Below are positions 7,437 through 14,973 of a DNA stretch of 44,883 nucleotides, piece by piece (the stretch's first letter is position 1; each line of letters starts with the position of its first letter). The notes beneath the pieces were generated by a model that was not told the DNA's origin, made no database searches, and was given only the letters and a program-made list of their open reading frames with translations. The position numbers and the translations under genes were made by a program. Origin of the DNA: Amycolatopsis pittospori (GTDB lineage: Bacteria; Actinomycetota; Actinomycetes; Mycobacteriales; Pseudonocardiaceae); assembly GCF_013870525.1 (NCBI RefSeq), contig NZ_JACBXD010000065.1:1-44883 (forward strand), read 5' to 3'.

Positions 7437-8528
7437 ATGACGGCACTGGTACCGCGCAGGGCCAGGCGGCTGGCCTCGCTGGCCGAGGCCCTGCTCACGC
7501 CCCACGGAATGGACCGCTACCTCGAACTCGTCGACCCGATGCTGGTCCGCCACGAGATCCGCGGCCTGGTCACCGACGTCCGGCGGCAGACTCCCGACAC
7601 GGTCACCCTGACGATCAAGCCGAGCCGCGCCTGGCGCGGCTTCGTCGCGGGCCAGTACGTGCGGGTGACCGTCGAGATCGACGGCGTCCGCCGGACCCGC
7701 TGCTACTCGCCGGTCGGTTCGGAGCACGACGGATCACTGGAACTGACCATCAAGGCCGATCCGCAGGGCCTGGTCTCACGGCATCTGAACCGCACGATCA
7801 CCATCGGTTCCGTGCTCGGACTGTCCACTCCGGACGGTGAGTTCACCCTGCCGTCGCCGAGGCCCCGACGGATCCTCCTGCTCAGCGGTGGGAGCGGGAT
7901 CACCCCCGTCCTGTCGATGCTGCGCACGCTGGCGGACGAGAAGTACGAGGGCGACGTCGTCTTCCTGCACTACTCGAACACCGCCGAAGACACGCTCTAC
8001 CGCGCCGAGCTCGCCGACCTCGCCCGCCGCCTCCCCACGCTGCGGGTGGTACACGCGTTCACTCACGCGACCAGCGGCGGGGACCTGCACGGGTTCTTCT
8101 CGAAGGAGCACCTCTCGGAAGCGGTGCCCTGGTATCCCGACGCCGAGACCTTCCTGTGCGGCCCCAAGCCCCTGATGGATTCCGTCCGCGAGGCGTTCGA
8201 AGCCGACGGCCTGGGCGCACACCTGCACACAGAAGAGTTCACCCCGCCCGCGCTCACCTTCGACACCGAGAACGCCGAAGGACAGGTCCGGTTCGCGCGC
8301 AGTGGCCGCGAGTTCGAGAACTCCGGGAAGCCGTTGCTGGAGCAGGCCGAAGAAGCGGGGCTGAGCCCCGAACACGGTTGCCGGATGGGCATCTGCTTCT
8401 CCTGCACCCAGATCAAGACCTCGGGCTGCGTGCGCAACGCCAAGACCGGCGAGACCTCCAGCGAAGAGAACGAAGAGATCCAGCTCTGCATCTCCGTCCC
8501 GGTCGGGGACGTCGAGATCAACGCTTAG
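7437..8528 (+). CDS. Ferredoxin reductase with C-terminal 2Fe-2S domain, desaturase partner
   Basis: A 363-residue electron-transfer protein: an FAD-binding domain with RTRCYSPVG, an NAD(P)-binding domain with LLSGGSGITPVLSML and FLCGPKPLM, then a plant-type 2Fe-2S domain whose cluster cysteines appear in GCRMGICFSC and a distal QLC. It closely matches the layout of mycobacterial Rv3230c, which passes electrons from NADPH to the DesA3 desaturase. The ATG at 7437 has GGAG 5 bases upstream; an in-frame GTG at 7404 lies inside the operator and is less likely. The desaturase gene follows after 13 bases. Confidence 0.93.
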   Translation: MTALVPRRARRLASLAEALLTPHGMDRYLELVDPMLVRHEIRGLVTDVRRQTPDTVTLTIKPSRAWRGFVAGQYVRVTVEIDGVRRTRCYSPVGSEHDGSLELTIKADPQGLVSRHLNRTITIGSVLGLSTPDGEFTLPSPRPRRILLLSGGSGITPVLSMLRTLADEKYEGDVVFLHYSNTAEDTLYRAELADLARRLPTLRVVHAFTHATSGGDLHGFFSKEHLSEAVPWYPDAETFLCGPKPLMDSVREAFEADGLGAHLHTEEFTPPALTFDTENAEGQVRFARSGREFENSGKPLLEQAEEAGLSPEHGCRMGICFSCTQIKTSGCVRNAKTGETSSEENEEIQLCISVPVGDVEINA

Positions 8529-8541
8529 AAAGGACCTGCTC

Positions 8542-9657
8542 ATGACCGGCTTGCAGGACAAACTGACCCCGCACCAAGTCGAGGAGTTCGGCCGCGAACT
8601 GGACGAGATCCGGCAGCGGATCGTCGCCGACCTCGGCCAGGTGGACGTCGACTACATCCACAACGTCATCAAGACCCAGCGCGCGCTGGAGGTCGCCGGC
8701 CGCGGACTGCTGTTCGCCGGCTTCTTCCCGCCCGCGTGGATCGCCGGCGTCACCGCGCTTTCCGTGGCGAAGATCCTCGACAACATGGAGATCGGCCACA
8801 ACGTCATGCACGGCCAGTACGACTGGACGCGCGACCCGGCGCTGAGCTCCCAGAAATTCGAGTGGGACACCGTCGCGCCCTCGGAGAACTGGCGCCACTC
8901 CCACAACTACATCCACCACACGTACACGAACATCCTCGACAAGGACCGCGACATCGGTTACGGCGTCCTGCGGATGGACCCGGCGCAGAAATGGCATCCG
9001 TACTACCTGGGCAACCCGGTGTACGCGACGGCGCTCGCGCTGTTCTTCCAGTGGGGCGTCATGCTGCACGACCTCGAATTCGACCGCGTCGTCAAGGGCG
9101 AGCGCAAATGGTCGGACAACAAGGAGGTCGGCCTGAAGATGCTCAAGAAGGCCGGTCGCCAGGTCGGCAAGGACTACGTGCTCTTCCCGCTGCTGACCGG
9201 TCCGCTCGCGCCGCTGACCTTCCTCGGCAACGCGACCGCGAACCTGACCCGCAACCTGTGGGCGTTCTCGATCATCTTCTGCGGCCACTTCCCCGCCGAC
9301 GTCGAGAGCTTCACCGAGGAGGAGACCGAGAACGAATCGCGGGGCCAGTGGTACCTGCGCCAGATCCTCGGCTCGGCGAACATCACCGGCGGGAAGCTCT
9401 TCCACATCATGACCGGGAACCTGTCGCACCAGATCGAGCACCACCTGTTCCCGGACATCCCGGCACGCCGCTACCCCGAGATCGCGGGCGAGGTACGGGC
9501 GATCTGCGAGAAGTACGGCCTGCCGTACAACACCGGCCCGCTGCACAAGCAGCTGCTCTCGGTGGCGAAGAAGATCGTGAAGCTGGCCATGCCGTGGAAC
9601 GGCGCGCCCCGCGAAGCCGCTACCGTGGAAAGCGACAAGACCCTCCGAGCGGCTTAA
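8542..9657 (+). CDS. Membrane acyl-CoA fatty acid desaturase (DesA3-like)
   Basis: A 371-residue diiron membrane desaturase with three histidine boxes: HNVMH (residues 86-90), HNYIHH (121-126) and HQIEHH (296-301). Hydrophobic segments lie near residues 52-80 and 155-175, and around 215-250. The family introduces a cis double bond into CoA-bound saturated acyl chains using electrons from the preceding reductase. AAAGGA precedes the ATG. A single operon with the reductase is likely, controlled by the divergent TetR protein. Confidence 0.95.
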   Translation: MTGLQDKLTPHQVEEFGRELDEIRQRIVADLGQVDVDYIHNVIKTQRALEVAGRGLLFAGFFPPAWIAGVTALSVAKILDNMEIGHNVMHGQYDWTRDPALSSQKFEWDTVAPSENWRHSHNYIHHTYTNILDKDRDIGYGVLRMDPAQKWHPYYLGNPVYATALALFFQWGVMLHDLEFDRVVKGERKWSDNKEVGLKMLKKAGRQVGKDYVLFPLLTGPLAPLTFLGNATANLTRNLWAFSIIFCGHFPADVESFTEEETENESRGQWYLRQILGSANITGGKLFHIMTGNLSHQIEHHLFPDIPARRYPEIAGEVRAICEKYGLPYNTGPLHKQLLSVAKKIVKLAMPWNGAPREAATVESDKTLRAA

Positions 9658-9667
9658 GGTGTCTGAC

Positions 9668-9868
9668 ATGGTCGGTCAGTTCGAAAGCACCAAAGACGTG
9701 GTCCAAGAGGTCACCGAGTCGGCGGCCACCCACATCGGCAACATCGCGACGATCATCACCGGAGCGATCCGGGACATCGCCCGGGAGACAGGCGACTGGC
9801 TGACGGACGTCATCGAGATGCGCGAGGCGTCACAACGCGCGCAGGCGGACGAGAACCGCGAAGACTAG
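9668..9868 (+). CDS. Small acidic protein of the desaturase operon, unknown function
   Basis: A 66-residue protein (67 codons) starting 10 bases after the desaturase stop; AAGG lies 8 bases before the ATG, and a GTG at 9659 would add three residues. It contains a central amphipathic stretch (HIGNIATIITGAIRDIARETG) and a charged C-terminus, with no transmembrane segment or cysteine. I recognise no family. Tight spacing suggests co-transcription, perhaps as an accessory or stabilising peptide; this rests on position only. Confidence 0.7.
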   Translation: MVGQFESTKDVVQEVTESAATHIGNIATIITGAIRDIARETGDWLTDVIEMREASQRAQADENRED

Positions 9869-9885
9869 GGAAACCTGGATGGGCA

Positions 9886-9931
9886 CGAGGCGGGTGGCCA
9901 CGGCAGGCTGAAGCCGTGACCACCCGCCTCG
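9886..9931. promoter_or_regulatory. 19-bp hairpin enclosing the histidine kinase start codon
   Basis: Arms 9886-9904 and 9913-9931 pair over 19 positions with one G-U, with an 8-nt loop. The right arm includes the GTG start codon (9916-9918) and the first codons of the kinase gene. It could end desaturase-operon transcripts, reduce kinase translation, or both. Confidence 0.7.
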
Positions 9932-11190
9932 CCCTCCCCCGGTTCGCCGGCCGCGTCCTCGGTGCGCAGCTGAACCGCGCGTACTGGGCGGAGCTGGCGT
10001 GGGTGCTCCTCGGCACGCCGCTGACGCTGGTGTTCGTGGCGCTCGTCGTCGTCGGGCTGGTCCTCGGGATCGGCCTGAGCCTGCTCACCATCGGGCTGCC
10101 GGTGCTCATCGGCGTCGTGGCGGGCGCACGGCTGATCGGGGTCGCGCATATCGGCCTCGCCCGCGCCCTGCTCGGGACGACGGTCACCCCGCCCGCCCGG
10201 CCCGAGCTGCGGCCGGGCCTGTGGAACGGCATCAAGAGCAAGATCGGGGATCCGATCGGATGGCGGTCGATCGCCTACCTGGTGATCCGGCTGCCGCTGT
10301 CGTTCATCGAGTTCTTCCTGGTCGCGACCATGCTCGTGTACGCCGTGAGCGCGCTGACCTATCCGCTGTTCTGGTTCACCCTGAACGGTGAAGCCATGCC
10401 GACGTTCGACCTCCGGGTCGACACCTGGCCGCTGACCCTGCCACTCGCCCTCACCGGACTGGCCGCGCTGCTGGCCATGCCGTGGGTGGTCCACGGCCTG
10501 ACCGGACTCGACCGCCTGCTCGTGCGGGGAGTCCTCGGCGCCGAGGATCTCTCCAAACGCGTGCGCGACCTCGAACGCAGCCGGGCGACCGCCGTCGACG
10601 ACGCGACCCGGCGGTTGCGCCGGATCGAACGCGATCTGCACGACGGCGCGCAGGCCCAGCTGGTCGCGCTGGCGATGAAACTCGGCATCGCGAAGGACGA
10701 ACTCGCCTCCGACGGCGCCGACACCGCCCACGTCACAGCCCTGATCACCGCCGCGCACGCCAACGCGAAACAGGCCCTGGTCGAACTGCGGGACCTCGCG
10801 CGCGGCATCCACCCCGCCGCACTCGACGCCGGCCTCGACGTCGCACTGTCCACTTTGGCCGCCAGCTCGGGTATCGACGCGCGGATCACCGTGGACCTGC
10901 CGAGCAGGCCGTCGCCGTCGATCGAGACCATCGCCTACTTCACCGTCGCGGAACTGCTGACCAATGCCGCCAAACACACTTCGGCCGCGATCGAGGTCGA
11001 CGTCGGTATCTTCGGTGAGGGCCTGCGGCTCGTGGTGCGAGACGGCGGCGAAGGCGGGGCCAGGCTGGAACGCGGCGGCGGGCTCTCCGGGATCGCCGAA
11101 CGGCTCGCGACCGTCGACGGCGGGCTCGACATCGACAGTCCTCCAGGAGGGCCTACGGTGATCAGCGCGGAGATACCACTACGGAAATAG
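9916..11190 (+). CDS. Sensor histidine kinase, NarL-type partner
   Basis: A 424-residue membrane kinase. Residues 25-200 form a putative sensor domain with four hydrophobic segments (near 30-55, 58-80, 120-156 and 172-192). A HisKA_3 dimerisation/phosphoacceptor helix follows with RIERDLHDGAQAQLVAL (His242), then a GHKL ATPase domain with AELLTNAAKHT (N box), VRDGGEGGA and GGGLSGIAERL (G boxes). The GTG start lies inside a hairpin and has no clear Shine-Dalgarno sequence. It precedes its response regulator by 14 bases. The signal cannot be told from sequence. Confidence 0.93.
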   Translation: MTTRLALPRFAGRVLGAQLNRAYWAELAWVLLGTPLTLVFVALVVVGLVLGIGLSLLTIGLPVLIGVVAGARLIGVAHIGLARALLGTTVTPPARPELRPGLWNGIKSKIGDPIGWRSIAYLVIRLPLSFIEFFLVATMLVYAVSALTYPLFWFTLNGEAMPTFDLRVDTWPLTLPLALTGLAALLAMPWVVHGLTGLDRLLVRGVLGAEDLSKRVRDLERSRATAVDDATRRLRRIERDLHDGAQAQLVALAMKLGIAKDELASDGADTAHVTALITAAHANAKQALVELRDLARGIHPAALDAGLDVALSTLAASSGIDARITVDLPSRPSPSIETIAYFTVAELLTNAAKHTSAAIEVDVGIFGEGLRLVVRDGGEGGARLERGGGLSGIAERLATVDGGLDIDSPPGGPTVISAEIPLRK

Positions 11191-11204
11191 GACATGGGGG
11201 CGGC

Positions 11205-11849
11205 GTGCGCGTCGTGATCGCGGAAGACTCGGCCATCCTGCGGGCGGGCCTCGTCGAACTGCTGAACCTTCGGGGACACGAGGTCGTCGCGGCGGTGATG
11301 GACGGCGACAGCCTGCGCGAAGCGGTCCGCTCCCACCGGCCCGACGTGTCCATTGTGGATATCCGGATGCCACCGACGCACACCGACGAAGGTCTGCGCG
11401 CGGCGATCGCCCTGCGCGCGGAAGTGCCCGGATGCGCGATCCTGCTGTTCTCGCAGTACGTCGAGACGCAGTACGCGACGGAACTCCTGGCCGACCGCGC
11501 CGGCGGCGTCGGCTACCTGCTGAAGGATCGCGTCGCCGAGGTCTCGGACTTCCTCGACGCGCTTAGCCGGGTCGCCGACGGCGAGACCGTGCTCGACCCG
11601 GAAGTGGTCAGCCAGCTCTTCAGCGCCACCCGGAAGACGGACGCGCTCGCCGGCCTGACCCCGCGGGAGCGTGAAGTTCTCGGGCTGATGGCGGAGGGCC
11701 GGTCGAACTCGGCCATCGCCGCGGGACTGTTCCTTTCGGCGGGCTCGGTGGAGAAGTACGTGTCGAGCATCTTCGGGAAGCTGGCGCTTCCACAGTCCGA
11801 AGGGGACAACCGGCGGGTGCTGGCGGTGCTGCGGTACCTGGAGTCTTAG
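11205..11849 (+). CDS. Response regulator, NarL/LuxR family
   Basis: A 214-residue two-domain regulator. The receiver domain has the acidic pair ED (residues 7-8), phosphoacceptor Asp52 in VDIRMPP and the conserved Lys of YLLKDRVAE. The C-terminal LuxR helix-turn-helix (about 145-210) carries LTPREREVLGLMAEGRSNSAIA and SVEKYVSSIFGKL. It pairs with the kinase immediately upstream. Its stop overlaps the stop of the convergent P-loop gene by three bases. Confidence 0.95.
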   Translation: MRVVIAEDSAILRAGLVELLNLRGHEVVAAVMDGDSLREAVRSHRPDVSIVDIRMPPTHTDEGLRAAIALRAEVPGCAILLFSQYVETQYATELLADRAGGVGYLLKDRVAEVSDFLDALSRVADGETVLDPEVVSQLFSATRKTDALAGLTPREREVLGLMAEGRSNSAIAAGLFLSAGSVEKYVSSIFGKLALPQSEGDNRRVLAVLRYLES

Positions 11850-12307
11850 ATCAGGCTTCGGAGCTGATCCACGACTTCGGCGAGAGGTCTCCTCGTGTCG
11901 ATCTCAAGGGTGGCCGACTCCCGCAGCAGCGGTTCGACCTCTTCCGTGTCCGCGATGACACGTTCCCGTTCCTCGGCGGTCTTGCCGAACGGGTTGCCAT
12001 CGCGGGTCGCGAGACGTTCGAGGATCACGTCGATCGGCGCGCTGAGCAGGACTATCCGGTCGAACCGGGGGTAGAAGTCCTGCTGGTTCCAGACCGTCCC
12101 GGCGATGAACAGCGGCTCGCGGGAGCGTTCGTGCTCGGCGATGAGGGCGTCGATGCGGCCGGGGTGCCATTGGCGTTCCCTGCCCGCTTCTTCGGCGATC
12201 CAGCCGCCGATGTCGGTGTCGACGGTGCGGAATCCCTTGCGCGCCAAGGCGTTGAGGGCGGTCGACTTGCCTGTGCCGGACATACCGGTCACGAGGATGA
12301 CGGTCAC
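11846..12307 (-). CDS. Small P-loop nucleoside/metabolite kinase-like protein
   Basis: A 153-residue AAA-type P-loop protein with Walker A GMSGTGKST at the N-terminus, a DTDIGGW segment, a FIAGTVWNQ strand, an LSAPIDVILERLATR LID-like helix and a short C-terminus. It resembles the adenylate/shikimate/gluconate kinase fold group and probably phosphorylates a small molecule; the substrate is unknown. Convergent with the response regulator; a repeat array lies directly upstream of its start. Confidence 0.8.
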   Translation of the reverse strand: MTVILVTGMSGTGKSTALNALARKGFRTVDTDIGGWIAEEAGRERQWHPGRIDALIAEHERSREPLFIAGTVWNQQDFYPRFDRIVLLSAPIDVILERLATRDGNPFGKTAEERERVIADTEEVEPLLRESATLEIDTRRPLAEVVDQLRSLI

Positions 12308-12324
12308 GTCCGGATCCTACGGTG

Positions 12325-13428
12325 GCTGACCGGGTGCGGTCTGTTCGTCTTCGGGAGTTGCCGAAAGACGGCGTTGCATCGGTACCCAGGCAAGATCGGC
12401 ACGGCAGGGCGTGACTGGCCAGGCCGGAGCCAAGGCGGGCTCGGTGACGAAGGCAGACCGGGCTATCGGTCTATGCATCGTGTTCCGTCTCGGATTCCCG
12501 ATGGGTCGAGGTAGGCGGGTGGGATGGCAAGGCAGCCTGCGACCTGTGTCCTCACACGGTGCCGGTCGCGCCTCTGATGGTCCTTGAGTGTTGCCGGAAG
12601 ACGACAACAGCGCATCGGCTGCGGGGCACGATCAGCAGAAAACGGCCCACTCTCGCGTACCTGACCGGGGCCAGTGCGGGCAAGGCTGGGCTATCGGCCT
12701 ATACCCGCAAGTGCATCGTGCTGCGCCTCGGAGTCCGGTCGGGTCGAGACAGGCAAGTGCGATGGCAACGGAGCCTGCGAGCCTATGTCCTCACACAGTG
12801 CCGGTCGCGCCCCTGGTGGTCCTTGAGCGTCGCCGGAAGACGACAACAGCGCGCATCGGCTGCGGGGCACGAAGCGGAAAACGGCCCGCCCTCGCATACC
12901 TGACCGGGGGCCAGTGCGGGCAAGGCTGAGCTATCGGCCTATCCCGCAAGTGCATCGTGCTGCGCCTCGGAGTCCGGTCGGGTCGAGACAGGCAAGTGCG
13001 ATGGCAACAGAGCCTGCGAGGCTATGTCCTCACACAGTGCCGGTCGCGCCCCTGGTGGTCCTTGAGCGTCGCCGGAAGACGACAACAGCGCGCATCGGCT
13101 GCGGGGCACGAGCAGCAGAAACGGCCCACCCTCGCATACCTGACCGGGGGCCAGTGCGGGCAAGGCTGAGCTATCGGCCTATCCCGCAAGTGCATCGTGC
13201 TGCGCCTCGGAGTCCGGTCGGGTCGAGACAGGCGAGTGCGATGGCAACAGAGCCTGCGAGCCTATGCCCTCTCACAGTGCCGGTCGCGCCTCCGATGGTC
13301 CTTGAGCGTCGCCGGAAGACGACAACAGCGCGCATCGGCGTCGGAACGCGATCAGCACAAATCGACCCATCCCGCAGGCTGATCGGGCCAGTGCGGGCAA
13401 GGCAACGAAAGCACGCTGGACTATCGGT
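12325..13428. repeat. Tandem array of ~239-bp units copying the HNH gene's 3' end
   Basis: No plausible gene. Three clean units begin at 12561, 12800 and 13039 (anchor GCCGGTCGCG), with periods of 239, 239 and 240 bp. A fourth unit starting at 13279 runs into the HNH gene, and a degenerate unit precedes (about 12325-12560). Each unit contains about 60 bp resembling the last codons and stop region of the HNH gene (near 12475-12525, 12701-12763, 12941-13002 and 13181-13242), followed by about 180 bp like the gene's downstream flank. GCATCG within this block recurs at 12475, 12713, 12952, 13192 and, in the real gene, 13443. Open frames in the array are stop-poor artefacts that do not keep one frame across units. 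Confidence 0.88.
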
Positions 13429-14685
13429 CTATACCCGCAGATGCATCGTGTTGCGCCTCGGAGTGCCGGTCGGGTCGAGGTAGGCGGGTGCGATGAATTC
13501 CGGGAGTCCGTCTTGGGCGAGCTGGACTTTCCATTCGCTTTTGTGGATCAGCCGGTGGTGTTTGGTGCACAGCAGCACCAGGTTGTCGATCTTCGTCTCG
13601 CCACGGTGTCGCCAGAAAACAATGTGGTGGGCCGTACACCGCTGCACGGGCATGTCGCAGCCGGGGAACGCACACCCACCGTCCCGGATCTTCAACGCAT
13701 GCTTCTGCGGTGTGGTGGTGGAGCGACTCGATCGCCCCACGTCGAGGGGTTGTCCGGCACCGGAGAGCACGATCGGCCGGATCCGGGCATCACACGCGAG
13801 GATCCGCACGTCGGTGGCGGAGATGGGGCCGACCAGGTCGAGGAGGCCGTCGCCGACCTCGTTCATGAGGTCGTCGTAGGCCATGGTGACCAGAATCTGG
13901 GTCGACTCCCCGGCCTGACTGGGGATGTCCGGGCTGGCGGTCTTCATCCGCACATAATCGGAGAACGCGTCGCCGTAGCGTTCACCCTGGCTGCGGGAGT
14001 CGCGGACGCCGTCGATGGCCTTGTGGGGTTTGGCCAGGGGGTCGAGGTCGGACTTCAACCGTGCGTAGATCTCCAGGTCGAGGGTTCCGGCGAACCCCAG
14101 GGTGCCGTCCCGGTGCTTGATGAACCGCAACTCCGGACGAGCATCCTTCGGATCCTCGTTACGAGGCTCTTTACCGTCGGGGTCCATCGTGTCCAACATC
14201 CGACGCCCAGCCCGAGTGATCTCTTTCGGCCCAGCACGACGAGCCAGATCGACCAGGATCTTCTCCCCCGCCTGCACATCCTCCTCAGGCACGAACGACG
14301 GAACCTGGGCGAGAGCACCGATGATCGCATCGATCTGGCCGCCGCCGATCGCGCCCTCGGCGGCGGCGTCGGCAGTCACGGGCGCCAACGGGGGCACGAC
14401 ATCGCCGCCGAGAGCTACGCCGGGATGCAGGGCAAGAGCGCGATCGGCGCGGGCTGAGGCTTCTTTCTCCGACACATGGAAGTCCTGCAGGATCAACCCC
14501 ATCAACGTCGAATGCCCATAGCAGCCGCGGATTCCGCGCGTGTTGAGTTCCGCGAAGATCGCGTACTGCTCCGCGTCCAACCGGCGTTTCAGGACTTCGA
14601 TTTCCTGTTTGCGGGCATGCAGCGTCGCAGTATCGACGCGCCACCACTCGGTGCACGCTGCCTGGGGACTGTTTTCGCTGGCCAC
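13429..14685 (-). CDS. DUF222/HNH endonuclease, 13E12 repeat family
   Basis: A 418-residue protein of the family known in mycobacteria as 13E12 repeat proteins. An N-terminal DUF222 region (about 1-310, helical and charged) is followed by an HNH nuclease domain: zinc cysteines in GGCAFPGCDMPVQRC, the AHHIVFWRHRGETKIDN core and CTKHHRLIHKSEW. These HNH residues are intact, so DNA cleavage is possible. In M. tuberculosis some relatives are SOS-induced, and this gene has a near-match LexA box upstream. The GTG at 14685 lacks a clear Shine-Dalgarno sequence. Its last 20 or so codons recur, degenerate, in each unit of the adjoining array. Confidence 0.92.
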   Translation of the reverse strand: MASENSPQAACTEWWRVDTATLHARKQEIEVLKRRLDAEQYAIFAELNTRGIRGCYGHSTLMGLILQDFHVSEKEASARADRALALHPGVALGGDVVPPLAPVTADAAAEGAIGGGQIDAIIGALAQVPSFVPEEDVQAGEKILVDLARRAGPKEITRAGRRMLDTMDPDGKEPRNEDPKDARPELRFIKHRDGTLGFAGTLDLEIYARLKSDLDPLAKPHKAIDGVRDSRSQGERYGDAFSDYVRMKTASPDIPSQAGESTQILVTMAYDDLMNEVGDGLLDLVGPISATDVRILACDARIRPIVLSGAGQPLDVGRSSRSTTTPQKHALKIRDGGCAFPGCDMPVQRCTAHHIVFWRHRGETKIDNLVLLCTKHHRLIHKSEWKVQLAQDGLPEFIAPAYLDPTGTPRRNTMHLRV

Positions 14686-14706
14686 GACATCAACGATACC
14701 CGACAG

Positions 14707-14722
14707 TCGAACATGTGTGCTA
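14707..14722. promoter_or_regulatory. Near-consensus LexA (SOS) box upstream of the HNH gene
   Basis: TCGAACATGTGTGCTA compared with the actinobacterial consensus TCGAAC-N4-GTTCGA: the left half is perfect, and three of six right-half positions (G, T and the final A) plus an internal C agree. It lies 22-37 bases upstream of the HNH start, a usual operator distance. Confidence 0.45.
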
Positions 14723-14725
14723 CTG

Positions 14726-14748
14726 ATATTCGAGCGAGATGCGAATAT
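14726..14748. promoter_or_regulatory. Inverted repeat ATATTCG-N9-CGAATAT in the HNH promoter
   Basis: Perfect 7-bp arms (14726-14732 and 14742-14748) in a locally AT-rich stretch just beyond the SOS-like box. A candidate operator or promoter element for the minus-strand HNH gene. The rest of 14749-14921 holds only short direct repeats (GCGAAGTCA three times near 14823-14845). Confidence 0.4.
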
Positions 14749-14921
14749 GAATTAATCGCCCGACAGGGTTAAAACCGATGCGAAACCACCGCAAAGAAAG
14801 GCCTTCAGTAGCGCTTCACAAGCGAAGTCAGCGAAGTCAGCGAAGAACCCTTCGCACGGTAAACCACTCACGAATCACGAAGAAAGACCCGAAACCCGCA
14901 AAGTGACGTTCAGCCGCTCCG

Positions 14922-14959
14922 GCGCAGAACCTCCATGACTTCATGGAGGTTCTGCGCCC
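14922..14959. terminator. 18-bp perfect hairpin terminator
   Basis: Arms 14922-14939 and 14942-14959 are fully complementary with a 2-nt gap. The hairpin sits 15 bases beyond the stop of the NucA/NucB-like gene on the minus strand. Confidence 0.8.
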
Positions 14960-14973
14960 ACCCGCCGGTCACG

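Noticed and set aside
12325..13428. CRISPR-like array
   Set aside because: Units are about 239 bp with no short repeat/variable spacer alternation and no cas genes.
12559..13483. Several open frames on both strands inside the 239-bp array
   Set aside because: They differ in frame between units, have repeat-driven composition and no start signals. They reflect a stop-poor GC-rich repeat, not genes.
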